This document shows positions 42,307 to 49,639 of a DNA stretch of 64,000 nt, in pieces. The DNA comes from Micavibrio sp. GTDB taxonomy: Bacteria; Pseudomonadota; Alphaproteobacteria; Micavibrionales; Micavibrionaceae. The stretch spans positions 1 through 64,000 of the forward strand of contig JALSJP010000010.1 of assembly GCA_026989265.1 (NCBI GenBank). The letters are read 5' to 3'. Both the position numbers and the translations under genes were made by a program. The notes below the pieces were generated by a model. It was not told where the DNA came from, ran no database searches, and saw only the letters and a program-made list of their open reading frames with translations. Each line of letters begins with the position of its first letter. Position 1 is the stretch's first letter.

Positions 42307-45120
42307 ATGACACAAAATAATGAAGATGAGCTTTTCCTGATTGACGGATCAGGTTTTATTTTCCGCGCATATTTCGCTATGGCTTATTCGCGGCAAAACG
42401 GCATGACTAACCCTGATGGGGTCGAGGTTGGCGCGGTTTATGGTTATACTAATATGCTGCTAAAAATGCTTAGAGATTACCACGCGCCTTATATAGCGGT
42501 GATATTTGACGCGGCGCGGGTGAATTTTCGCAATGATATATATCCCGAATATAAGTCTAACCGTGATGAAACACCCGATGATTTAAAACCGCAATTTGCC
42601 CTTATTCGTGATGCGACTAAAGCTTTTGATATGCCAGCGATAGAGCTTGCGGGCTATGAAGCAGATGATTTAATCGCCGCTTATACTAAACTTGCGCGCG
42701 CGGCGGGTAAAAAAGTAGTTATTGTGTCATCTGATAAGGATTTAATGCAGCTCGTTGGGGACGGTGTACGCATGCTTGACCCGATGAAAAGCAAATGGAT
42801 TGACGAAGAGCAAGTAATTGAGAAATTTGGCGTTACTCCTGATAAAGTTGTAGACGTGCAATCATTAGCAGGCGATAGCGTCGATAATGTCCCTGGTGTT
42901 CCTAGTATCGGGATTAAAACGGCGGCGCAGCTTATCAATGAATATGGTAGCTTAGAGGCATTGCTAGAGCGAGCATCCGAAATAAAGCAGAATAAACGCC
43001 GTGAGAAATTAATAGAGCATGCCGATGATGCCCGTATATCAAAGCTCCTTGTTAAATTGGATGAAAATGCGCCTGCCCCTGTTTCGTTAGAGGATTTAAA
43101 GTCGCATGACCCTGATAAGCCTGCACTTATAGAGTTTTTGCAAAAACATGGGTTTAATTCGATTATCAGGCGGCTTGGAAATGGTGTCATTCCGACTAAC
43201 ATGGAGGAATCTAATAAGGCAAATTCAAAAGAAGATCCCTCGACAAAAACTCGGGATGACAAGTTTCCGCCAGTATCAGAAAATGAATATACGCTTATTA
43301 ATGACGTAAAAACCCTTAAAGCTTGGCTTGCCGAAGCAGAGCAAGAGGGCGTTTTAGCCATTGATACGGAAACGACTAGCCTTACCCCTGCTAAAGCAAA
43401 GCTTGTTGGGATATCTATAGCCTCTAAAATCGGTAAGGCGGCTTATATACCGCTGGCTCATATCCAAGAAACGGATTTATTCGGCAGCGTTTCTGGTGAT
43501 GCTATCCCTCAAATGGATAAGAGCGAGGCTTTAGAGCTCCTTAAGCCGATATTAGAGGATAAATCTGTCCTTAAAATCGGGCATAACATGAAATATGATT
43601 GGCAAATGTTTGCTAAAGAAGGCGTTCATATATCACCATGTGATGATACTATGCTTATGTCTTATGTGCTGGACGGGGCAAGCCACAGCCATTCTATGGA
43701 TAATCTATCTATTATGCATTGCGATCATAGCCCGATAAAATTCGAAGAGGTTGCGGGCAAGGGTAAAGCTCAAGTTACTTTCGACAAAGTCTCTATTGAG
43801 AAGGCTCTAAATTATGCTGCGGAGGATGCAGAGATAACTTTGCGCCTTTATAAAATTTTAAAACCGCGCTTGGCTTTGGAGAAAATGACAAGCGTCTATG
43901 AAACTATTGAACGCCCGCTTATCCCGATAATTGCGCAAATGGAGCTTGACGGCGTTAAGGTTGATCCTGTAGTCCTTAAAAATATGAGTAAGGATTTTGG
44001 CAAGCAGCTTGCTGTTTTAGAAAATGAAATCCATGATATAGCAGGGCGTTCATTTAATATTGCCTCGCCTAAGCAAGTGGGTGAGGTCTTGTTTGATGAG
44101 CTGGGCTTAACTGGCGGGAAGAAAACCAAGGCGGGGGCTTATTCTACTTCGGTTGATGTTTTGGAAAAACTTAGCCTTGAAGGTCATGAAATAGTTAGTA
44201 AAATTTTGGAATATCGCGGGCTGGCGAAGCTTAAATCAACTTATACGGACGCGCTGCAAAATGAGATTAATCCCGATACAGGTAGAGTTCATACATCATA
44301 TAATATGGTGGGGACAAGCACGGGGCGGTTATCATCTTCTAACCCGAATCTGCAAAATATCCCTATCCGCACCAAGGAAGGTCGTAAAATCCGTGAGGCT
44401 TTTATTGCTAAGGAAGGCTGCAAGCTTATTTCAATTGATTATAGCCAAGTGGAATTGCGCTTAGCTGCGGAAATAGCAGATGTTGCTGCGCTGAAAGAAG
44501 CTTTTAAAAATGGCGATGATATTCATAGTCTAACCGCTTCAAAGGTGTTTGATGTTCCGCTAAATGAGGTTACGCCTGAAATTCGTAGCCGCGCCAAGGC
44601 GGTTAATTTTGGCATTATATATGGTATATCAGGATTCGGGCTGGCTAAGCAATTAGGCTGCCCTGTTGGAGAGGCTGGCGGTTTTATTAAACGATATCTT
44701 GCGCGCTTTCATGAGATAGAAGATTATATGGAGCGCACAAAAGAACAAGCCAAGCGTGATGGCTTTGTTCGCACATTATATGGGCGCAAATGTTTTATTA
44801 ATGGCATTAATGATAAAATGCGCGGCAGAGCAGCAGAGCGGCAAGCTATTAATGCTCCGCTGCAAGGCACAGCGGCTGATATCATGAAAATTGCTATGGC
44901 TCATATGCCAAAAGCATTAAATGATAATGGCTTATCGGCAAGAATGCTCTTGCAAGTGCATGATGAGCTTATTTTTGAGGTTTTAGACGCAGAAATTGAT
45001 AAAACTATTGAAACCATTAAGCTTGTGATGGAAAATTCATTTAGAATCAATGGGATAGATATTTCTGTTCCTTTAACTGCTGATAGCGGTGTTGGTGATA
45101 ATTGGGCGGTTACTCATTAA
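42307..45120 (+). CDS. polA: DNA polymerase I
   Basis: 937 residues from ATG 42307 (MTQNNEDELFLIDGSG); a TTG at 42298 is in frame but less likely. The 5' nuclease domain (1-290) and an intact 3'-5' exonuclease (AIDTETTSL, KIGHNMKYDWQMF, YAAEDAEITLRL) precede the polymerase domain. Polymerase motifs: A (SIDYSQVELRLAAE), B (RAKAVNFGIIYGISGFGLAK) and C (LLQVHDELIFEV). All three activities should be present. Confidence 0.97.
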   Translation: MTQNNEDELFLIDGSGFIFRAYFAMAYSRQNGMTNPDGVEVGAVYGYTNMLLKMLRDYHAPYIAVIFDAARVNFRNDIYPEYKSNRDETPDDLKPQFALIRDATKAFDMPAIELAGYEADDLIAAYTKLARAAGKKVVIVSSDKDLMQLVGDGVRMLDPMKSKWIDEEQVIEKFGVTPDKVVDVQSLAGDSVDNVPGVPSIGIKTAAQLINEYGSLEALLERASEIKQNKRREKLIEHADDARISKLLVKLDENAPAPVSLEDLKSHDPDKPALIEFLQKHGFNSIIRRLGNGVIPTNMEESNKANSKEDPSTKTRDDKFPPVSENEYTLINDVKTLKAWLAEAEQEGVLAIDTETTSLTPAKAKLVGISIASKIGKAAYIPLAHIQETDLFGSVSGDAIPQMDKSEALELLKPILEDKSVLKIGHNMKYDWQMFAKEGVHISPCDDTMLMSYVLDGASHSHSMDNLSIMHCDHSPIKFEEVAGKGKAQVTFDKVSIEKALNYAAEDAEITLRLYKILKPRLALEKMTSVYETIERPLIPIIAQMELDGVKVDPVVLKNMSKDFGKQLAVLENEIHDIAGRSFNIASPKQVGEVLFDELGLTGGKKTKAGAYSTSVDVLEKLSLEGHEIVSKILEYRGLAKLKSTYTDALQNEINPDTGRVHTSYNMVGTSTGRLSSSNPNLQNIPIRTKEGRKIREAFIAKEGCKLISIDYSQVELRLAAEIADVAALKEAFKNGDDIHSLTASKVFDVPLNEVTPEIRSRAKAVNFGIIYGISGFGLAKQLGCPVGEAGGFIKRYLARFHEIEDYMERTKEQAKRDGFVRTLYGRKCFINGINDKMRGRAAERQAINAPLQGTAADIMKIAMAHMPKALNDNGLSARMLLQVHDELIFEVLDAEIDKTIETIKLVMENSFRINGIDISVPLTADSGVGDNWAVTH

Positions 45121-45190
45121 AACATCTCCTGAAACCTAACCTAAAGCATAAAAAATGTACTTTTATATAAAAAAACTGCATTTTTATATT

Positions 45191-45220
45191 GACATAGCTT
45201 TACATATAGGACTATAAAGT
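45191..45220 (+). promoter_or_regulatory. Consensus sigma70 promoter of a candidate small RNA
   Basis: TTGACA (45191-45196) and TATAAA (45215-45220) are separated by 18 bases (17 to CTATAA). It points into a 110-base stretch without any ORF between convergent polA and the UbiH-type gene, which suggests a non-coding transcript starting near 45227. Confidence 0.65.
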
Positions 45221-45226
45221 GGACAT

Positions 45227-45350
45227 AGCTTAATTCTACCTACTCCCCCCCACACACAAGGTAGAGTTAGTTATACGGAATTTATAAAGTTCCCCACACA
45301 CGGAAAGTTGAGACCGTCCTTTGTTTTTACAAAGGGCGGTCTCGCTTTAT
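45227..45350 (+). ncRNA. Candidate small RNA with C-rich loop and terminal hairpin
   Basis: No ORF is visible. Predicted elements: hairpin 1 (45234-45270, up to 10 bp) exposing a 17-base loop with seven consecutive C and CACACA; hairpin 2 (45279-45295, 7 bp) followed by an unpaired CCACACAC; and a very stable final stem. The 10-mer ccccacacac occurs twice, once in the loop and once at 45294-45303. A consensus promoter lies directly upstream. The terminal stem 45310-45343 could also serve as the polA terminator. Alphaproteobacterial sRNAs with C-rich anti-Shine-Dalgarno loops are known, but I cannot assign a family. Confidence 0.55.
45310..45343. terminator. Strong 15-bp hairpin between convergent genes
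   Basis: GAGACCGTCCTTTGT (45310-45324) pairs with ACAAAGGGCGGTCTC (45329-45343) through 15 pairs including one G-U, around a TTTT loop. The T-run after the stem is weak on both strands (gctttat on plus). Termination for polA, the sRNA and possibly the UbiH-type gene is inferred from stability and position. Confidence 0.65.
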
Positions 45351-45358
45351 GTGCATTA

Positions 45359-46522
45359 TTAAGCTTCTTTGATTTCTGTTAGCTGGTTCATAATAAGGCG
45401 CTTTGCTGGCTTTATGTGATTACCAAGTCTAAGCAGAGCTTTGCGGGCGAATTTAGCAGTTTTGTAATTTTGAGTATAGAGTTTAACCACCGCATTTGTG
45501 CCGTGATAAATTGGCGCAGCGTGCCTACGATGTTTGCGGCTGTATTTCTCTAATGCGTTTTGTGAATTTATACCGTCCTTCTTCAGATTATTTGCAAGCA
45601 TACGCGCCCCGCCAAGCCCAAGGTTAAATCCATGAGCGGTAACGGGGTGCATTCCTATGGCTGCATCTCCAATCACTGCAAATCGAGTTTTGCAAAATGT
45701 TTTAGCTATGCTAGCGACCAAAGGGTAGGGATATAGCTCGCTAGATAGTTTCATGTTTCCGAATTTATTTTCTATGCGCTTTGCTACGTCATTAGCAAAT
45801 TCTTGAGCGTCCATATTAAGAAGAGCATCGCTCTCCTCTGATTTTAAAGTTATAACAACTGAAACTTGCCCTTTATTCATAGGAAGCACAGCAACCGTGC
45901 GGTCATAGTGAAAGCATTCATACGCTGTATTATCATGGGGAAGTTCGTGGCTCATTGTGCAAACAATGCAGGTGCGTCCAAAATCAAGCATAGAAGTGGA
46001 TATTCCCATCATGCGCCTAGTATTGGAAAAACGGCTATCTGCGGCGATAAGTAGTGGTGCTTCTAAGCGTTTGCCATTTAGTAATTCTACCCAGCCCTTA
46101 TCATTATCAGTCCCAATTTTTAAAACTTCTGTTTCATCCATGACCTTAATATTGTCAAAATCTTTGATGGATTGGTAGGCGGCTTTTCTAATTAAATGAT
46201 TAGAAATCATGAAACCAAGATTCTCTTTCCCCACTTCTTTATGGTCAAAAGACAGGGCGTAGGGGGAATTACCGTTAAGGACTTTGGCGGATTTGATTAA
46301 TGCAATATCATCGCTAGGGATAAGATCCCACATATTAAGGTCGCTCATTATTCTATGTGATAAATGAGTTAAGGCTATCTCGCGTCCGTCATAAGCAGGA
46401 TTAGCAAGTATTTCATCACTCTGTTTTTCAATCATAAGGATATTAAGGTTGCTATCTGCCATTTCTCTGGCAAAGCTTAAACCCGCGGGCCCCGCTCCGA
46501 TAATAATAATGTCATGATCCAT
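45359..46522 (-). CDS. UbiH/UbiF/COQ6-family FAD-dependent hydroxylase
   Basis: 387 residues from ATG 46522 (MDHDIIIIGAGPAG), which has AGGA 6 bases upstream. Motifs: the FAD-binding GAGPAGLSFAREMAD, the DG-motif-like LLIAADSRFSNTRRMMGI, and GDAAIGMHPVTAHGFNLGLGGA, the second FAD motif of ubiquinone hydroxylases. It hydroxylates the quinone ring during ubiquinone synthesis; which position is not clear. No other ubi genes adjacent. Confidence 0.9.
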   Translation of the reverse strand: MDHDIIIIGAGPAGLSFAREMADSNLNILMIEKQSDEILANPAYDGREIALTHLSHRIMSDLNMWDLIPSDDIALIKSAKVLNGNSPYALSFDHKEVGKENLGFMISNHLIRKAAYQSIKDFDNIKVMDETEVLKIGTDNDKGWVELLNGKRLEAPLLIAADSRFSNTRRMMGISTSMLDFGRTCIVCTMSHELPHDNTAYECFHYDRTVAVLPMNKGQVSVVITLKSEESDALLNMDAQEFANDVAKRIENKFGNMKLSSELYPYPLVASIAKTFCKTRFAVIGDAAIGMHPVTAHGFNLGLGGARMLANNLKKDGINSQNALEKYSRKHRRHAAPIYHGTNAVVKLYTQNYKTAKFARKALLRLGNHIKPAKRLIMNQLTEIKEA

Positions 46523-46690
46523 TGCTGTTCCTATATTAATCAAAGTAGGTTTATACAGGTGTTTTATAATATATTTTCTATATTTGATATATTTTATTTT
46601 ATGATATTCATATTTTTAACATTTTTGAATTAATGCAGGGTGTTGAAAAATATAGATTTTTTATTTTTTTGAAATTAATTTAAATAAAAT

Positions 46691-46720
46691 TTGACATAAA
46701 TGTGTTTTCTGTGTGATTAT
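46691..46720 (+). promoter_or_regulatory. Candidate promoter of the amyloid-like cluster
   Basis: TTGACA at 46691-46696 is followed after 18 bases by GATTAT (46715-46720) in an AT-rich 225-bp gap, about 50 bases before the first repeat-protein start. The -35 is perfect and the -10 imperfect. Nothing else is visible in the gap. Confidence 0.4.
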
Positions 46721-46768
46721 TAATTATGGTAATTAACTTGTTCAACAAATAAACGGAGTATTTATATT

Positions 46769-47308
46769 ATGATTAACTTTAAAATTCTTTCATTAGCAAC
46801 AGTAGCAACTTTAGCATTAGGCTTTGCGCCAGCGCAGGCAAATGACCTTATGAGTAACGCTGCATCAGGTTATGTAGAAGGCAACATCATTAGTAATGAT
46901 TTTTCTAGAGGTTCCTTTCTTAATAGTTCTAGAGATATTTTAATTGGCGGTATTGCCGTTAGTGACACTGCATTTTATAATACCGCATCAGGATCTGTTA
47001 ATGGCAATGTAACGCAAATGACATCAGATGCCTTGGAGGCTAAAATACATGTTGGTAGCATTAAGGCGCAATCAGCAATGCTCAATAGGGCTGAAGGTGC
47101 TGTTAATGGTAATATAGCTCAATATGTAGGTCAGTGGGGGCAAGGTGTAATTAGCATAGGTGCTATTGATGCAGAAAATGATGGTCAGGCATTTAATAAC
47201 AGAGCATCAGGTTTTGTTAATGGCAGTGTGTATCAAAATGCTGGAGGCTTTGGAGCTTCATCCCTTATAAATGTAGGGTCTGTGACAAGCTCTGAGACAT
47301 TAAGATAA
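46769..47308 (+). CDS. Secreted repeat protein, HfaA/curlin-like amyloid candidate
   Basis: 179 residues; signal peptide 1-24 (ends PAQA). The mature protein is four degenerate repeats starting near Asn30, Asn71, Asn106 and Asn144 (spacing 41, 35, 38). Each has the pattern N-x-A-x-G-x-V-N-G-N/S-I/V-x-Q, a variable stretch, then I-x-V/I-G-S/A-I. Alternating hydrophobic residues with Asn, Gln and Gly ladders suggest a beta-solenoid or amyloid subunit, like CsgA or HfaA in principle but with another motif. GGAG is about 10 bases upstream. A strong terminator follows at 47321, and a CsgG/HfaB-like gene lies in the cluster. Confidence 0.7.
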   Translation: MINFKILSLATVATLALGFAPAQANDLMSNAASGYVEGNIISNDFSRGSFLNSSRDILIGGIAVSDTAFYNTASGSVNGNVTQMTSDALEAKIHVGSIKAQSAMLNRAEGAVNGNIAQYVGQWGQGVISIGAIDAENDGQAFNNRASGFVNGSVYQNAGGFGASSLINVGSVTSSETLR

Positions 47309-47320
47309 TAAATACTTTGG

Positions 47321-47358
47321 TGAGGGGGCTTGGTTGCTCCCTCATTTCATTTTCTAAT
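47321..47358 (+). terminator. Intrinsic terminator after the first repeat-protein gene
   Basis: TGAGGGGGC (47321-47329) pairs with GCTCCCTCA (47336-47344) in a 9-bp stem with one G-U and a 6-base loop, followed by a T-rich tail (tttcattttctaatttt). It lies between the first and second genes of the cluster. Partial read-through would make the subunit more abundant than the export protein. Confidence 0.85.
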
Positions 47359-47381
47359 TTTAAATATGGAGGGTTTGTTTT

Positions 47382-47669
47382 ATGAAAAAATTTGATAGTA
47401 AAATAGTTGTTTTTCTAACATGTTTTTTCTTTTTGCAAATCTCTCCTGTTCTGGCAAACGGTCTTATAAATAATAATGCTCAAGGTTATGTTGATGGCTC
47501 TATATCACAAAATGTAGGTGCAGGCGGTAGCAGTGAAGTTAACATAGGCTCGATTGTTTCAAAAAATGGTACTAAAATTTCAAATGTGAATACAAATGCG
47601 GTTGTAGTTGGAAATATAGTAGTGGACGGTAATGTATCACTTAACATTGCAAGTGTTATTGTTCGTTGA
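47382..47669 (+). CDS. Small secreted repeat protein, minor amyloid-like subunit
   Basis: 95 residues. A signal peptide ends near SPVLA. One complete repeat follows, the same type as in the upstream gene: NNAQGYVDGSISQN then EVNIGSIVSKNG. Then come two shorter hydrophobic-alternating strands (AVVVGNIVVDGNV and SLNIASVIVR). It could be a nucleator or cap of the fibre. GGAGGG lies 10 bases upstream of the ATG. Confidence 0.68.
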   Translation: MKKFDSKIVVFLTCFFFLQISPVLANGLINNNAQGYVDGSISQNVGAGGSSEVNIGSIVSKNGTKISNVNTNAVVVGNIVVDGNVSLNIASVIVR

Positions 47670-47692
47670 TTATATGGTAAAATCCTAGTAAT

Positions 47693-48022
47693 ATGGTTTT
47701 CAAAGGTGTTCATATGAAAATATTTATTCTTACAATCTTTATTTTATCTTTTACTATTAGCCCAAATATCTATGCGCAGGAAAAGCCTAATGATGGTAAG
47801 GAAACATTTTATCGCGCGGTAAAGCATAGTGACTTAATTACTATTCTTCCTCCAAGAAATGATGGTTCAGGCAGCTTATTTGGAAAAGAAAGTTTTTTTA
47901 CTGGTGGTGGGGATTGTCCCGATGAAATTAATATAGGGTCTGTAACTGATGAAGATTCTATATTTGGTGGTATAGATATTGACTTATTTATTGACGCTGA
48001 TATAACTATAATTTGTAACTAG
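47693..48022 (+). CDS. Small secreted protein of the amyloid-like cluster
   Basis: 109 residues, or 105 from the ATG at 47714 (MKIFILTIFIL...), which has a better signal peptide layout and AAAGG 10 bases upstream. A signal peptide ends at IYAQ. The mature part has DEINIGSVTDED, matching the I-x-I/V-G-S-I/V half of the repeats, and two cysteines (GGDCPD, TIICN). Possibly an accessory or chaperone. Function is inferred from position only. Confidence 0.62.
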   Translation: MVFKGVHMKIFILTIFILSFTISPNIYAQEKPNDGKETFYRAVKHSDLITILPPRNDGSGSLFGKESFFTGGGDCPDEINIGSVTDEDSIFGGIDIDLFIDADITIICN

Positions 48023-48066
48023 GCTTTCTGTTTGGTTCTGTTTTTCTGTTTTTTCCATGGTGTATT

Positions 48067-49458
48067 ATGAAGTTACGATACTTTTTTTTATCAGTTATGC
48101 CACTGTTAGTTTTAACATCATGCTCTATCCTTGAAAATCCTTTGACCGTTGATATGAAGCCAAAACATGAGCCAATGTATAATTTTACTCAAAGCTCTGC
48201 TCTGCTTGGCTGTGTTGGAAAAAGAATTGATGATGCGCCGTTTGGTAGCATTGATGTGTATATATCAACAATCCCTGATCATACTACGCCGCCTATAGTT
48301 AGTGGCTTTTTAACAAAAGATGCCGTTATGATGGTGACTACGGCTCTTGGTCGGTTGAATACAAATAAAGTGGCAATAGTGGGCAAGAATGGGGGGGTAA
48401 AGGGGCGCAGGCAAGTTCAAATTCTTGGCGCATTTACTGAATTAAATAGAACAGTGCAGTCAAGCGCTATTAGTAGTGAGGCTATTTTACCAGGTGGAAT
48501 AGAAATTGGCGCGGGCAGAGACAGCAACGTAAATCATATTGCCCTTGATCTAGCCATGAGCGAGCGTAATCGAATAATACCTAACTCTCCAACAAGTGTT
48601 AGTGTTCATATATTAGGGTCTAACGGTGATGTTAATATCACTTATGATGATGGCGGTGATTTTGCTGTTGTTGGTGCGGTTGGGTATTCTAGGCAAGAGG
48701 GCTTTCATTCTGCTAGTCGTCTTTTAATTGAAACTTCTGTTGCTATTATGATGGCTAATTTTTATGAGTTGGATATTAAGAATTGTTTGCAAAAAAATAA
48801 GCGGCGTGATGCTGCGGTGCAACAAACACCTTATGATAAGCCTGTTTTTCGGGGAAGGAATGGCGGTGTAGCTAATGCAAATTATGGCGGTGCATCTGTT
48901 AAACGAAAAAGCCATTTTGTGCCGCGCGGTAATCGCAATTCTCGGTCATTAACTAAGGTTCAAGATGCTACTTCTGAAGTTAGCTTGCCTTCCAAAAAAT
49001 CTACTAATAATTTTAGCTTTGGCAATAAAAATGAGGTTAAAAACTTTTTATTGGGTGCAGGAGTGCCATTAAATAAGCCATTAATTGGTCGCGAATTAAG
49101 CGGGGGTAGAGCTATGTATTCTTGGAATGTTGATGGCGTTGCTGGTCAATTATATACGGTGTCAAAGGTGGATAAATCTAAGTTCTCATTTACCGTGAAT
49201 AAATATTTGAGCGACTATATTGCAAATTGCGATGATGGCGGCGTTACCTCCTCTAAAAATGAAGTCCCGTTTGAGCAAAACAGGCTAGTATTCTATGAGC
49301 TTGGTTGTACGGATTCTGGTGGTGAAAATGTTGTTGACGGTGTGCTTTTCTTTGAGAATGATGGTGGTTTAGGTGTATTGTCTCACAGGTCTGTTGCGAA
49401 TAAAAATGCATGGCGCTTTAATAGAGATATTATTGATGTTATGCAAAGTAGTAAATAG
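48067..49458 (+). CDS. CsgG/HfaB-like outer-membrane lipoprotein with C-terminal extension
   Basis: 463 residues. The lipobox LTSC places the lipidated Cys at 19. Residues 30-245 follow the CsgG/HfaB plan: IDVYIST near 61; VMMVTTALGRL as the helix; RRQVQILGAFTEL where CsgG has I-M-V-E-G-S-I; GIEIGAGRDSNVNHIALDL, like the CsgG D-Q-I-A-V-N-L segment; and VGAVGYSRQEGFHSASRLLIETSVAIMM, close to CsgG V-G-Y-T...E-T-G-V. Residues 246-463 are an extra domain I cannot place. It probably forms the pore for the repeat proteins upstream. Confidence 0.78.
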   Translation: MKLRYFFLSVMPLLVLTSCSILENPLTVDMKPKHEPMYNFTQSSALLGCVGKRIDDAPFGSIDVYISTIPDHTTPPIVSGFLTKDAVMMVTTALGRLNTNKVAIVGKNGGVKGRRQVQILGAFTELNRTVQSSAISSEAILPGGIEIGAGRDSNVNHIALDLAMSERNRIIPNSPTSVSVHILGSNGDVNITYDDGGDFAVVGAVGYSRQEGFHSASRLLIETSVAIMMANFYELDIKNCLQKNKRRDAAVQQTPYDKPVFRGRNGGVANANYGGASVKRKSHFVPRGNRNSRSLTKVQDATSEVSLPSKKSTNNFSFGNKNEVKNFLLGAGVPLNKPLIGRELSGGRAMYSWNVDGVAGQLYTVSKVDKSKFSFTVNKYLSDYIANCDDGGVTSSKNEVPFEQNRLVFYELGCTDSGGENVVDGVLFFENDGGLGVLSHRSVANKNAWRFNRDIIDVMQSSK

Positions 49459-49639
49459 CAATTATCCATAGTATTTGCATTTAAAGCCCTTATTTTCTTG
49501 ACAACGCAATAAAAAGCTGCGATGTTCCGCGCTAGTTTGTATAGAAATCTATGCAAATGGAGCTTTTGGATGCTAATCAAAATTTGAATATTTTGTCTTT
49601 TTCCGTAAAGTTCATTTAATTAAAATGATTAAGGAAAAA

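Noticed and set aside
42681-43361. 226-codon minus-strand ORF inside polA
   Set aside because: It lies entirely opposite a strongly conserved polA coding region; Ser/Leu-rich shadow composition.
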